Position numbers and translations under genes: made by a program. Below are positions 23,930 to 34,364 of a stretch of 64,000 nucleotides of DNA, one piece after another; position 1 is the first letter of the stretch; every line of letters starts with the position of its first letter. Below the pieces are notes generated by a model. It made no database searches. It saw only the letters and a program-made list of their open reading frames with translations, and had not been told where the DNA came from. The stretch is taken from the NCBI RefSeq assembly GCF_015352985.1, contig NZ_JACYXF010000023.1:1-64000 (forward strand). The letters are read 5' to 3'. The DNA is from Noviherbaspirillum malthae (GTDB taxonomy: Bacteria > Pseudomonadota > Gammaproteobacteria > Burkholderiales > Burkholderiaceae_D).

Positions 23930-24970
23930 TTGAAACCCAAAATTCCTGCCCAAACTCAACAATTCATTCCCGAGCCGCTGGACAACAAGCGGCTCGCGCA
24001 TCTTTGCGGACCGATGGACGAGAATCTGCGGCAGATTTCCGCCGCGCTCGACGTCACCATTTTCCGGCGCGGTGAAAAATTCGTCATCAGCGGCAACAAT
24101 TCGCCGCGCGCCGTAGAGATTCTCGAAAACTTCTACCAGATCGCGGACAACCCCATTTCCGTGGAAGACGTGCAGCTTGCCCTCGTGGAACAGCGCGCCG
24201 TGGAACAGGAAGAAACCGCCAAGAAAACGCCGTCCGCTGCCGGCGACACCGATGTGGAAAGCGACGAGGCATCCCAGGTCGCGCCGGTCCTGAAGACGCG
24301 GCGCAGCGACCTGCGCGGACGCACGCCGCACCAGAACCAGTACCTGAAGGCGATCCTGGAGCACGACGTCACCTTCGGCATCGGCCCGGCCGGCACCGGC
24401 AAGACCTACCTTGCCGTGGCCTGCGCGGTGGATGCGCTGGAGCGCGACGCCATCAAGCGCATCGTGCTGACGCGTCCGGCCGTGGAAGCCGGCGAGCGCC
24501 TCGGTTTCCTGCCGGGCGACCTGACGCAGAAGGTCGATCCGTATCTGCGCCCGCTGTATGACGCCCTTTATGACCTGCTCGGTTTCGACCGCACGCAGAA
24601 GATGTTCGAGAAGCAAGTGATCGAGATCGCGCCGCTGGCCTACATGCGCGGACGCACCTTGAATCATGCGTTCATCATTCTCGACGAAGCGCAGAACACG
24701 ACGCCGGAACAGATGAAGATGTTCCTCACGCGCATCGGCTTCGGCAGCAAGGCCGTCGTCACCGGCGACGTCACGCAGATCGACCTGCAGCGCACGCAGA
24801 AAAGCGGCCTGGTCGATGCCGCGCATATCCTGAGAAACGTACGCGGCATCGCCTTCACGCAGTTCACCAGCGCCGACGTGGTGCGCCATCCTCTGGTGGC
24901 CCGGATTGTTGACGCGTATGATGCGGCAACACCCAAAAGCGCAACCTTGAGAAATGTCGCAAAAAAATAA
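23930..24970 (+). CDS. PhoH family ATPase (PhoL/YbeZ type)
   Basis: A 346-residue protein with a small N-terminal KH-like region and a P-loop ATPase domain; Walker A GPAGTGKT is at residues 152-159 and Walker B is IILDEAQNT. These proteins, encoded next to ybeY, are thought to act with YbeY in rRNA and ribosome maturation. The start is a TTG at 23930, 25 bases after the miaB stop; there is no better ATG before the conserved part. The stop overlaps the ybeY start region by 17 bases. Confidence 0.93.
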   Translation: MKPKIPAQTQQFIPEPLDNKRLAHLCGPMDENLRQISAALDVTIFRRGEKFVISGNNSPRAVEILENFYQIADNPISVEDVQLALVEQRAVEQEETAKKTPSAAGDTDVESDEASQVAPVLKTRRSDLRGRTPHQNQYLKAILEHDVTFGIGPAGTGKTYLAVACAVDALERDAIKRIVLTRPAVEAGERLGFLPGDLTQKVDPYLRPLYDALYDLLGFDRTQKMFEKQVIEIAPLAYMRGRTLNHAFIILDEAQNTTPEQMKMFLTRIGFGSKAVVTGDVTQIDLQRTQKSGLVDAAHILRNVRGIAFTQFTSADVVRHPLVARIVDAYDAATPKSATLRNVAKK

Positions 24971-25409
24971 GCTGAGCCTGTCAGTCCAGTACCCCGATGC
25001 CCGCCTGAAAGAAATCGTCACCCGCGCCGACCTGAGGCGCTGGGTGCAGGCGGCGCTGTTTGCCCCGGCGGAACTGACCATCCGTTTCGTCGATGCCGAG
25101 GAAGGCCGCGCCCTCAACCGTGAATACCGCGGCAAGGACTACGCGACCAATGTGCTGACCTTTGCCTATACGGAAGACGAGGAAAGCGAAACGACGCAGG
25201 CCGACATCATTCTCTGCACCGATGTGCTGCAGCGCGAAGCCGACGAGCAGAAGAAAACGGTGCAGGCGCACACTGCCCACCTGGTCGTGCACGGCGTGCT
25301 GCATGCGCAGGGCTACGACCATGAAACGGATGAGGAAGCAGCCGAAATGGAAGGCTTGGAAATTGAAATCCTGGCAAGCCTGGGGCAGTCGAATCCCTAC
25401 GTGAGTTAG
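24954..25409 (+). CDS. ybeY: Endoribonuclease YbeY
   Basis: A 151-residue metal-dependent RNase needed for 16S rRNA 3' end maturation and ribosome quality control. The zinc site H-x3-H-x5-H is seen in HLVVHGVLHAQGYDHETDEEA, together with NREYRGKDYATNVLTF near the middle. The gene overlaps the PhoH gene, giving the usual phoH-ybeY-corC order. Confidence 0.96.
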   Translation: MSQKNKLSLSVQYPDARLKEIVTRADLRRWVQAALFAPAELTIRFVDAEEGRALNREYRGKDYATNVLTFAYTEDEESETTQADIILCTDVLQREADEQKKTVQAHTAHLVVHGVLHAQGYDHETDEEAAEMEGLEIEILASLGQSNPYVS

Positions 25410-25498
25410 ATTTTAGACAATGCCGGGACGGGCTTTTTCCTCGTCCGCCGTCCCATTTGTTGTATCCTATAAGCCTTCCAACTACGGCTTCCAGCCAT

Positions 25499-26383
<885 letters not shown>

Positions 26384-26517
26384 AGGTGCTTTTGCCCACG
26401 GGACGGCATGGTTCGGCAGGCGCATCGGATGCCCCAGACATCCCGGTATACTGCGCTGCCGACGCGCAGGTTCCTCTGCGCGAAAAGCCGCCGACGAACC
26501 CACAAGAAAAACCCCGC

Positions 26518-28080
26518 GTGAACAACCGCCCCGCTTCGCTTTTTCCCGGACTGATTCCTCCTCTTGCCGCGCTGGCTGCCGGCGGCCTGACCGTGTTCGC
26601 GTTCGCGCCGTTCGGCCTGTGGCCGCTGCAGATCCTGACGCTGGCGGCGGTATTCCTGCTGACGCTGCGCGCCTCCGGCTTTGCGCAGAGCGCATGGATA
26701 GGCTGGGCCTACAGTTCCGGCGTCATGATTGCCGGCGTGCACTGGCTGTACATCAGCATGCACCGCTACGGCGGCATGCCGGGCTGGATGGCGGCGCTGG
26801 CCGTGGTCCTGTTGTCGGTAGCCTTGAGCACCTATGCGGCACTCGGCTTCGGTCTTGCCGGCTGGCTGAGGCGACGCGCCTCGCTCGGCGCTTCGGTCCT
26901 TGCCCTGCTGGTGTTGCCGTCGGTGTGGACGCTGGCGGAATGGCTGCGCGGCTGGGTATTCACCGGCTTTCCCTGGGTCAGCGCCGGATATGCGCACACC
27001 GGTGGGCCGCTCGCCGGCTATGCGCCCCTAGTGGGCGTCTACGGCCTGGCCCTGATTTCCGGCCTGGTTGCCGGCTGCATCGCACTGCTGTTTGCGGGCA
27101 AGCGCGCAGTTCCGGTCGGGCTTGCGCTGGCCATCCTGGCCGGCGGCATCATTCTCAAGCCCGTCCAGTGGACGACGCCGCACGGTGAGCCGATCTCGGT
27201 GCGCCTGCTGCAGGGCAATGTGCCGCAGGAAATGAAATTCGCGCCCGAACAGCTGCAGGCAAGCCTGGCGCTGTATCACGCGTCGATCACGCGCCGCCCC
27301 GCCGACCTGATCGCCACGCCGGAAACCGCGATTCCCCTGCTGTCGACGCAGCTTCCGCCGGATTATCTGGGTCTACTGGCGGAGTTCGCGCGCAGCTCGA
27401 ACAGCCATATCGCGCTCGGCATACCGGTCAGCGACGGCCCGCGCCAGTATGCCAACAGCGTGCTGGGCCTGGGACCGGCCGCAGCGCAGCCGTATCGTTA
27501 CGACAAGCACCATCTCGTTCCCTTCGGCGAATTCATTCCGCCCGGCTTCCGCTGGTTCGTCGACATGATGCATATCCCGCTGGGCGACTTCAATCGCGGC
27601 ATCCTGCTGCAGAAGCCGTTCGCGGTGCGGGACCAGTGGGTGATGCCCAACATCTGCTACGAAGACTTGTTCGGCGAGGAGATCGCCGCGCAGTTGGCGG
27701 CAGGAAAAGATTCAGGCATGCCGCAGGCCACCATCCTGCTCAACATGTCGAACATCGCCTGGTTCGGTGACTCGATCGCACTGCCCCAGCACTTGCAGAT
27801 ATCGCAGCTGCGCGCGATGGAAACCGGCCGGCCGATGCTGCGCGCCACCAACACCGGCGCGACCGCCCATGTCGGCCCCGACGGCGCGGTGATTGCGCAG
27901 CTCGCGCCTTTCACGCAGGGCGAACTCGATGCGAAGGTGCAGGGCTACACCGGCCTGACGCCCTATAGCCGGCTTGGCAATTATCCGGCTGTCATTGCCT
28001 CGCTGCTGGCGTTGTGCGCGGCCGCATGGCGGCTCCGCAAGGGCGGCAAGAATGCGCCTGATGCCGGCAAAACCCGCTAG
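26518..28080 (+). CDS. lnt: Apolipoprotein N-acyltransferase Lnt
   Basis: A 520-residue inner-membrane enzyme that adds the third acyl chain to the N-terminal cysteine of lipoproteins such as CsgG here. The N-terminal half has about seven transmembrane helices; the C-terminal half is a periplasmic nitrilase-like domain with the catalytic triad Glu269 (TPETAIP), Lys330 (YDKHHLVPFGEF) and Cys380 (NICYEDLFG), counted from the GTG at 26518. That GTG is chosen because it begins the first conserved helix; the open frame back to 26386 encodes non-conserved residues. A last helix precedes a basic tail. Confidence 0.94.
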   Translation: MNNRPASLFPGLIPPLAALAAGGLTVFAFAPFGLWPLQILTLAAVFLLTLRASGFAQSAWIGWAYSSGVMIAGVHWLYISMHRYGGMPGWMAALAVVLLSVALSTYAALGFGLAGWLRRRASLGASVLALLVLPSVWTLAEWLRGWVFTGFPWVSAGYAHTGGPLAGYAPLVGVYGLALISGLVAGCIALLFAGKRAVPVGLALAILAGGIILKPVQWTTPHGEPISVRLLQGNVPQEMKFAPEQLQASLALYHASITRRPADLIATPETAIPLLSTQLPPDYLGLLAEFARSSNSHIALGIPVSDGPRQYANSVLGLGPAAAQPYRYDKHHLVPFGEFIPPGFRWFVDMMHIPLGDFNRGILLQKPFAVRDQWVMPNICYEDLFGEEIAAQLAAGKDSGMPQATILLNMSNIAWFGDSIALPQHLQISQLRAMETGRPMLRATNTGATAHVGPDGAVIAQLAPFTQGELDAKVQGYTGLTPYSRLGNYPAVIASLLALCAAAWRLRKGGKNAPDAGKTR

Positions 28081-28145
28081 AATCTACGGTTTTGGCAAAT
28101 TCCCCTCTTTGAATCCGGCGTGTCCTTCCCGCCGGTCACGACACG

Positions 28146-29057
28146 ATGCTCACATTTCAACAAGTCATTCTCAAGCTGCAGGAATATTGGGATGCGCAAG
28201 GCTGCGCCCTGCTCCAGCCCTACGACATGGAAGTCGGCGCCGGCACCTCGCATACCGCGACCTTCCTGCGCGCGATCGGACCGGAACCCTGGCGCGCCGC
28301 CTACGTGCAGCCATCGCGCCGCCCCAAGGACGGCCGCTACGGCGAAAACCCGAACCGCATGCAGCACTATTACCAGTATCAGGTGGTGCTCAAGCCGGCG
28401 CCGGAAAACATTCTCGACCTGTATCTCGGCTCGCTCGAAGCGCTCGGCCTGGACCTGAAGCAGAACGATGTGCGCTTCGTCGAGGACGACTGGGAAAACC
28501 CGACGCTGGGCGCCTGGGGCCTGGGCTGGGAAGTCTGGCTCAACGGCATGGAAGTCACCCAGTTCACCTATTTCCAGCAGGTCGGCGGCCTCGACTGCAA
28601 GCCGGTGCTCGGCGAAATCACCTACGGCATCGAGCGCCTGGCGATGTACCTGCAGGGCGTGGAAAACGTCTACGACCTGGTCTGGACCGAGTGGCAGGAA
28701 AACGGCGTGACCAAGCGCCTGACCTACGGCGACGTGTTCCACCAGAACGAGGTCGAGCAGTCGACCTTCAACTTCGAGCACTCCAACACCGAATTCCTGT
28801 TCTCGCTGTTCGGCAACTACGAGTCCGAAGCCAAGCGCCTGATGGAAGTGCCGCTGGCCCTGCCCGCCTATGAAATGATTCTCAAGGCCGCGCATACCTT
28901 CAACATGCTCGATGCGCGCGGCGCCATCTCGGTGACCGAGCGCGCCGCCTACATCGGCCGCATCCGCAACCTGTCGCGCGCGGTCGCGCAGGCTTATTAC
29001 GAATCGCGCGAGAAGCTCGGCTTCCCGATGTGCGGAGACACGCGCAAGGCAGCGTAA
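28146..29057 (+). CDS. glyQ: Glycine-tRNA ligase alpha subunit
   Basis: A 303-residue class II synthetase subunit. It opens with LTFQQVILKLQEYWDAQGCALLQPYDMEVGAGTSH and contains WRAAYVQPSRRPKDGRYGENPNRMQHYYQYQVVLKP, the highly conserved catalytic core of bacterial GlyQ. With GlyS it forms the alpha2-beta2 enzyme that charges tRNA-Gly. Confidence 0.97.
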   Translation: MLTFQQVILKLQEYWDAQGCALLQPYDMEVGAGTSHTATFLRAIGPEPWRAAYVQPSRRPKDGRYGENPNRMQHYYQYQVVLKPAPENILDLYLGSLEALGLDLKQNDVRFVEDDWENPTLGAWGLGWEVWLNGMEVTQFTYFQQVGGLDCKPVLGEITYGIERLAMYLQGVENVYDLVWTEWQENGVTKRLTYGDVFHQNEVEQSTFNFEHSNTEFLFSLFGNYESEAKRLMEVPLALPAYEMILKAAHTFNMLDARGAISVTERAAYIGRIRNLSRAVAQAYYESREKLGFPMCGDTRKAA

Positions 29058-29150
29058 GCGCGCGCCGTGGCGCCGCACGGCGGCGTCATGGCGTCCCGAG
29101 AACCGTATAGATACGACAGGCCGGCAACGCGCCGGCACGACGGCAAACAT

Positions 29151-31241
29151 ATGAACCAAACACTCTTAGTCGAACTGCTCACCGAAGAACTGCCGCCGAA
29201 GGCGCTGGCAAAACTGGGCGAGGCTTTTGCCGCAGGCATCCTCAACGGCCTGAAGGCGCGCGATTTCATCGAATCCGATTCCACGGCGACCGCCTACGCG
29301 ACGCCGCGCCGCCTCGCCGTCTCGATCACCAAGGTGCGCGCCACCTCGCCGGACAAGTCCATCCGCGAAAAGGTGCTGCCGGTCTCGGTCGCGCTCGACA
29401 AGGACGGCAATCCCGCCGCGCCGCTGGCCAAGAAACTGGCCGCGCTCGGCTTTCCCGACCTCAAGGTCAGCGATCTGGAGCGCGCCTCCGACGGCAAGGC
29501 GGAAAGCTTCTTCTACACCTACACCGCACCCGGCTCCAACCTGCAGGCAGGCCTGCAGGCCGCGCTGGAAGACACGCTGGGCAAGCTGCCGATTCCGAAA
29601 CTGATGAGCTACCAGCGCCCCGACGGCGAGACCGTGCAGTTCGTGCGCCCCGCGCACAAGCTGATCGCGCTGCACGGCGCCGACGTGGTGCCCGTCGCCG
29701 TGCTCGGCCTGGCCGCCGGCCGCGTCACCCTCGGCCACCGCTTCCTGTCGGCCGGCGAACTGCAGATCGACCATGCCGATGCCTACGCCGCCACGCTCGA
29801 AGCCAGGGGCCGCATCGTTCCTTCGGTGGCCGCGCGCAAGGAGCGCATCCGCGCCTCGCTGCAGGACAAGGCCAACGGCGACCAGGTGCTGATGCCGGAA
29901 TCGCTGCTCGATGAAGTGAACGCGCTGGTCGAATGGCCGGTGGTCTATGAATGCCGTTTCGAGGATGCCTTCCTGAGCGTGCCGCAGGAATGCCTGATCC
30001 TCACGATGCAGACCAACCAGAAATACTTCGCCCTGACCGACGCCGCCGGCAAGCTGCGCTCGCGCTTCCTGATTGTGTCCAACCTGGAAACCAGCGATCC
30101 GCAGCACATCATCGGCGGCAACGAGCGCGTGGTTCGCCCGCGCCTGTCCGACGCGAAATTCTTCTTCGAGCAGGACAAGAAAAAGAAGCTGGCCGACCGC
30201 CTGCCCGGCCTGGGCAACGTGGTCTACCACAACAAGCTCGGCACCCAGGGCCAGCGCACCGAGCGCGTGAAGGCGCTGGCCGGCAAGATCGCCGCCGCGC
30301 TGGGCGCCGACGTGGCGCTCGCCGAACGCGGCGCGCTGCTGGCCAAGGCCGACCTGCTGACCGACATGGTGGGGGAATTCCCGGAACTGCAGGGCATCAT
30401 GGGCACCTACTATGCGCGCCATGACGGCGAGCCGGAAGACGTTGCGCTGGCCGCCTCCGAGCACTACCAGCCGCGTTTTGCCGGCGACGCCTTGCCGTCG
30501 ACGCAGACCGGCACCGTGGTCGCCCTGGCCGACAAGCTCGAAACCCTGGTCGGCATCTGGGGCATCGGCCTGCAGCCGACCGGCGACAAGGACCCGTTCG
30601 CGCTGCGCCGCCACGCGCTCGGCGTGCTGCGCATGCTGGTGGAAAAGCGCCTGCCGCTGTCGCTGAACGATCTGCTGCGCGATGCCGCCCAGCTGTTCGC
30701 CGGCAATGCCAACTTCAAGGATGCCGCCGGCGACGTGTTCGCGTTCATGCTCGACCGCCTGCGCGGCCTGCTTCGCGAGCGCGGCTATGCGCAGAACGAG
30801 ATCGAAGCCGTCGTCGCGCAGAACCCCGACCGCCTCGACAACATCCTGGAACGCCTCGATGCGGTGAAGGCCTTCGCCGCGCTGCCGGAAGCCGAATCGC
30901 TGGCGGCCGCCAACAAGCGCATCGCCAACATCCTCAAGAAGAACGACGGCGAAGCCGCGGCTGCCTCCGTGCAAAGCGATCTGCTCAAGGAAAGCGCCGA
31001 GGAAGGGCTGTATTCGGCGATGTCGCAGCTCAGGCCGCAGGTCGATGCCGCTTTCGCCCAGGGCGATTTCGCCGGCACGCTCAAGTCGCTGGCCCGGCTG
31101 CGCAATGACGTCGACGCCTTCTTCAACGACGTCATGGTGATGGCAGAGGACGAGCAGCTGCGCAGGAACCGCATCGCGCTGCTGTCGGACCTGCACGGCA
31201 TGATGAACCAGGTCGCCGACATCTCGAAACTGGCCGCCTGA
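29151..31241 (+). CDS. glyS: Glycine-tRNA ligase beta subunit
   Basis: A 696-residue subunit that binds tRNA-Gly and contains an HD-like and an anticodon-binding region. It starts MNQTLLVELLTEELPPKALAKLG, the invariant opening, and shows NLETSDPQHIIGGNERVVRPRLSDAKFFFEQD in the middle. The ATG at 29151 is used; earlier codons back to 29067 add nothing conserved. It is 93 bases after glyQ. Confidence 0.97.
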   Translation: MNQTLLVELLTEELPPKALAKLGEAFAAGILNGLKARDFIESDSTATAYATPRRLAVSITKVRATSPDKSIREKVLPVSVALDKDGNPAAPLAKKLAALGFPDLKVSDLERASDGKAESFFYTYTAPGSNLQAGLQAALEDTLGKLPIPKLMSYQRPDGETVQFVRPAHKLIALHGADVVPVAVLGLAAGRVTLGHRFLSAGELQIDHADAYAATLEARGRIVPSVAARKERIRASLQDKANGDQVLMPESLLDEVNALVEWPVVYECRFEDAFLSVPQECLILTMQTNQKYFALTDAAGKLRSRFLIVSNLETSDPQHIIGGNERVVRPRLSDAKFFFEQDKKKKLADRLPGLGNVVYHNKLGTQGQRTERVKALAGKIAAALGADVALAERGALLAKADLLTDMVGEFPELQGIMGTYYARHDGEPEDVALAASEHYQPRFAGDALPSTQTGTVVALADKLETLVGIWGIGLQPTGDKDPFALRRHALGVLRMLVEKRLPLSLNDLLRDAAQLFAGNANFKDAAGDVFAFMLDRLRGLLRERGYAQNEIEAVVAQNPDRLDNILERLDAVKAFAALPEAESLAAANKRIANILKKNDGEAAAASVQSDLLKESAEEGLYSAMSQLRPQVDAAFAQGDFAGTLKSLARLRNDVDAFFNDVMVMAEDEQLRRNRIALLSDLHGMMNQVADISKLAA

Positions 31242-31243
31242 CC

Positions 31244-31804
31244 ATGAAACTGATCATCCTCGACCGCGACGGCGTGATCAACCACGACTCCGACGACTTC
31301 ATCAAGTCGCCGGAGGAATGGGTGCCGATTCCCGGTTCGCTGGAGGCGATTGCCAGGCTCAACCAGGCCGGCTACCGCGTGGTGGTGGCGACCAACCAGT
31401 CGGGCATTGCGCGCGGCCTGTTCAACATCGTCACGCTCAATGCCATCCACCAGAAGCTGCATACCGCGGCGCACCAGGCCGGCGCCGACATCGACGCCAT
31501 CTTCTTCTGCCCGCACCTGGCCGATGACAACTGCGACTGCCGCAAGCCCAAGCCGGGCATGCTGCAGGATATCGCGGCGCGCTTCGACGTCAACCTGAGA
31601 GGCGTGCCGACGGTGGGCGATTCGCTGCGCGATTTGCAGGCGGGCTTCGTGGTCGGCTGCGTTCCCTATCTGGTCCTGACCGGCAAGGGGGAGAAGACGC
31701 GCGACAAGGGCGGCCTGCCGCCGGGCACCACCATTCACGCCGACCTCGCCGCCATGGTCGATTATCTGCTCAGGACAAGCGCGGACGTTGCCGCCGCCGC
31801 ATGA
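31244..31804 (+). CDS. gmhB: D-glycero-beta-D-manno-heptose 1,7-bisphosphate 7-phosphatase
   Basis: A 186-residue HAD phosphatase in the ADP-heptose branch of lipopolysaccharide core synthesis. The nucleophile and acid are Asp7 and Asp9 in ILDRDGVIN, the threonine motif is VVATNQSGIARG, and the zinc-binding insert CPHLADDNCDC distinguishes GmhB from other HAD enzymes. The gene begins 2 bases after the glyS stop and belongs to the same operon, followed by an acyltransferase. Confidence 0.94.
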   Translation: MKLIILDRDGVINHDSDDFIKSPEEWVPIPGSLEAIARLNQAGYRVVVATNQSGIARGLFNIVTLNAIHQKLHTAAHQAGADIDAIFFCPHLADDNCDCRKPKPGMLQDIAARFDVNLRGVPTVGDSLRDLQAGFVVGCVPYLVLTGKGEKTRDKGGLPPGTTIHADLAAMVDYLLRTSADVAAAA

Positions 31805-31872
31805 GCATTGTTGGTGAAAGACTGTAATAAAAAGGCCGTCATCACCGGCCGCTTCTGGTTTCTGGAGAGTTG

Positions 31873-32658
31873 ATGTCACATCCCGTTCTTTTCCTGCGTT
31901 CGCTGGTCTTTGCCCTGCTGATGCTGGTCGCCACCCTCGTCTGGGCGCCGCTGTGCTTCCTGTTCGCGCCGCTGCCCTACAACCAGCGCTATTTCATGAC
32001 CGGCCTCTGGAACAAGTTCATCATCGGATCGGCGCGCGTGGTCTGCGGCATCCGCTACCAGATCAAGGGCGCGGAAAACCTGCCCGACAGCCCGGCCATC
32101 CTGCTGTCCAAGCACCAGTCGGCCTGGGAAACGATCTTCCTGTTTTATGCGATGCCGCGCCCGCTGGTCTATGTCTTCAAGAAGGAACTGCTCTACATCC
32201 CCTTCTTCGGCTGGGGCATCGCCCTGCTGCGCATGATCCCGATCGACCGCAGCAAGACCAAGGATGCGTTTGCCCAGGTGGTCGAGCAGGGCAAGAAGCG
32301 CCTTGCCAGCGGCCAGTGGATCATCATGTTCCCCGAAGGCACCCGCTCGAAGGTCGGATCGAAAGGCAAGTACAAGAGCGGCGGCACCCGGCTCGCGGTC
32401 GAGACCGGCGCCGTCGTGGTGCCGATCGCATTGAACGCCGGCGAATGCTGGCCGAAGAATTCCTTCATCAAGAAGCCGGGCCTGATCACGGTTTCGATCG
32501 GCAAACCGATCTCCTCCGAAGGACGCCATCCGGCCGAGCTCATGCAACAAGTTGAAAATTGGATAGAATCCGAGATGCGGGTGATTTCCTCGCCCGGCAC
32601 TTACGCCAACCACAAGGTCACCGACTCCTTTGAAGCTGCTACGCCAGACTCCGCCTGA
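31873..32658 (+). CDS. plsC: 1-acyl-sn-glycerol-3-phosphate acyltransferase (PlsC family)
   Basis: A 261-residue membrane-anchored acyltransferase of phospholipid synthesis. An N-terminal hydrophobic helix pair (residues 5-35) precedes motif I KHQSAWET, where the usual H-x4-D reads H-x4-E, and motif III FPEGTRSK, then VPIALNAGECW. The Glu variant of motif I is often seen in this subgroup. GGAG lies before the ATG at 31873. The end overlaps the start of the next gene. Confidence 0.9.
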   Translation: MSHPVLFLRSLVFALLMLVATLVWAPLCFLFAPLPYNQRYFMTGLWNKFIIGSARVVCGIRYQIKGAENLPDSPAILLSKHQSAWETIFLFYAMPRPLVYVFKKELLYIPFFGWGIALLRMIPIDRSKTKDAFAQVVEQGKKRLASGQWIIMFPEGTRSKVGSKGKYKSGGTRLAVETGAVVVPIALNAGECWPKNSFIKKPGLITVSIGKPISSEGRHPAELMQQVENWIESEMRVISSPGTYANHKVTDSFEAATPDSA

Positions 32659-33559
32659 ACCCCAACAGCTTGCGCTGCAGCTCGACTTCTTTTCTTCCGA
32701 TGCATCGGCCCGGCCGGCGGTAGACCAGCCGGCGCCGAAGCATGTGCCGGGGTCCGGCAAGATGCCTCAGGCCCCGGCAACCGAATCCTTCCTTACGCCC
32801 TCCGAACCGGCGCCAGCCGGCAAGCCGTCGTCATCGGGACATCGCCGGCTGCAGGTCGGCGATCATCTGCTTGAATACCGGCTGCAGCGCTCCAAGCGCC
32901 GCACCATCGGTTTCCTGATCGATGAAGACGGATTGCGCATTACCGCGCCGCGCTGGGTGCCGCTGGCCGAGATCGAAAGCGCGATCCATGAAAAGCAGCG
33001 CTGGATCCTTGCCAAGCTGCGCGAACGACGCGAGCGTTCCGCGCGCCGGCTGCAGCCGCAGATGCAATGGTGCGACGGCGCGACGCTGCCCTATCTCGGC
33101 AACGACATCACGCTGCGCATCCTCGCCGCGCAGTCGGCCGGCGTGGCTTTCGATGCCGACGCGCGCGAACTCGCGGTCAGCCTGCCGCCGGGCGCCGGTG
33201 AACAGCAATTGAAGGACCGGGTGCAGGGCTGGCTGCAGACGGAAGCAAAGCGCATCTTCGCCGAGCGCCTGCCTGTCTATGCCGAGCGGCTGGGCGTGGT
33301 CTACAAGTCCTTTGCGCTGTCTTCCGCCACCACGCAGTGGGGTTCCTGCACGGCCGAAGGGAAGATCAGGCTGAACTGGCGGCTGGTGCACTTCGCCATG
33401 CCGATGATCGACTATGTGGTCGCGCATGAACTGTCGCACCTGCGCGAGATGAACCACAGCCCGCGCTTCTGGGCGACGGTGCAATCGGTGTTTCCGGAAT
33501 TCCAGGCGGCAAAGCGCGTGCTGCGCGAAAGCGGGCCGGACACTTTGCCGGTATTCTAG
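32630..33559 (+). CDS. YgjP-like (M48/SprT-type) metallopeptidase
   Basis: A protein of about 309 residues in the DUF45/YgjP family. The zinc motif HELSHLREMNHSPRFW is near residue 265, preceded by QWGSCTAEGKIRLNWRLVHF, the family signature. The first 70 residues are Pro/Ala/Ser-rich and look disordered, which is not in the core family. Function is poorly known; relatives are thought to be cytosolic proteases. The start, TTG at 32630, overlaps plsC by 29 bases and is uncertain because no ATG occurs before residue 45. Confidence 0.82.
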   Translation: MKLLRQTPPEPQQLALQLDFFSSDASARPAVDQPAPKHVPGSGKMPQAPATESFLTPSEPAPAGKPSSSGHRRLQVGDHLLEYRLQRSKRRTIGFLIDEDGLRITAPRWVPLAEIESAIHEKQRWILAKLRERRERSARRLQPQMQWCDGATLPYLGNDITLRILAAQSAGVAFDADARELAVSLPPGAGEQQLKDRVQGWLQTEAKRIFAERLPVYAERLGVVYKSFALSSATTQWGSCTAEGKIRLNWRLVHFAMPMIDYVVAHELSHLREMNHSPRFWATVQSVFPEFQAAKRVLRESGPDTLPVF

Positions 33560-33691
33560 AGTCTGGTGCCTTTGATTCGGGATTGGCAGCCGCGCTGCCA
33601 TCCAAACGCATCCATCACTCGATTTTCAACAAAAGCCAAGTAGCCGCACTGCCAACGGCGCGGTGCGCATCATTCATCAAACGGAGCAACC

Positions 33692-34075
33692 ATGCGCATT
33701 CTTCACACCATGCTGCGAGTCGGCGACCTGCAGCGTTCCATCGATTTCTATACCAAGGTCCTCGGCATGAAACTGCTGCGCACCACCGACCGGCCCGAGC
33801 AAAAATACACGCTGGCCTTCGTCGGCTACGGCACCAATCCCGATCATGCGGAGCTGGAGCTGACCTACAACTACGGCGTAGAGAAGTACGACCTGGGCAC
33901 AGCCTACGGCCATATCGCACTTCAGGTCGAGGATGCCTACAAGGCCTGCGATGCGGTCAAGGCCCAGGGCGGCACCGTGACGCGTGAAGCCGGCCCGGTC
34001 AAGGGCGGTTCCACCGTGATCGCATTCGTGCAGGATCCGGATGGGTACAAGATCGAGTTTATTCAGCGGGATTGA
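33692..34075 (+). CDS. gloA: Lactoylglutathione lyase (glyoxalase I)
   Basis: A 127-residue enzyme that converts the methylglyoxal-glutathione adduct to S-lactoylglutathione. The metal ligands are visible: His5 in RILHTMLRV, Glu in ELELTYNYG, His in YGHIALQVED and Glu in YKIEFIQRD. The short form lacks the zinc-type insert, so it is probably nickel- or cobalt-activated as in E. coli. GGAG precedes the ATG. It is convergent with rsmA, with a large inverted repeat in between. Confidence 0.95.
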   Translation: MRILHTMLRVGDLQRSIDFYTKVLGMKLLRTTDRPEQKYTLAFVGYGTNPDHAELELTYNYGVEKYDLGTAYGHIALQVEDAYKACDAVKAQGGTVTREAGPVKGGSTVIAFVQDPDGYKIEFIQRD

Positions 34076-34140
34076 GGGTTTCTGGGAGCAGAGGCAGCAG
34101 GAGTTTTGCGGTGTATGCTTGTGCCTGCGGATAAAGAACA

Positions 34141-34266
34141 CTCCTTCCCCTTCAAGGGCGGCCGGCGAGGTGGAAGGCTGGGATGGGGATGGGTTTAGCA
34201 ACATGCGTTTAACCCATCCCCACCCCCAACCCTCCACCTCGCCGGCCGCCCTTGAAGGGGAGGGAG
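34141..34266. repeat. Long inverted repeat between gloA and rsmA
   Basis: Two arms of about 53 bases (about 34141-34195 and 34211-34266) are imperfect reverse complements, about 90% matched with one indel, around a 15-base loop. The outer part CCCTTCAAGGGCGGCCGGCG pairs fully with its partner. Such CCCTCCCC...GGGGAGGG elements recur in intergenic regions of Burkholderiales. It could act as a two-way terminator for gloA and rsmA. Confidence 0.85.
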
Positions 34267-34364
34267 CGAAGGGCACAAGGCGTGCGCCACGCATACAAAC
34301 TTGGAGCCGCTTGCAAGCGGTGAGGTGAAGGGAGCACGAAATCACTATCTCCTCTACATCGACC

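Noticed and set aside
29166..31196. Long antisense frame opposite glyS
   Set aside because: It is a shadow of a core synthetase gene; similar shadows lie opposite surA/pdxA, lptD, secD and tgt/queA.
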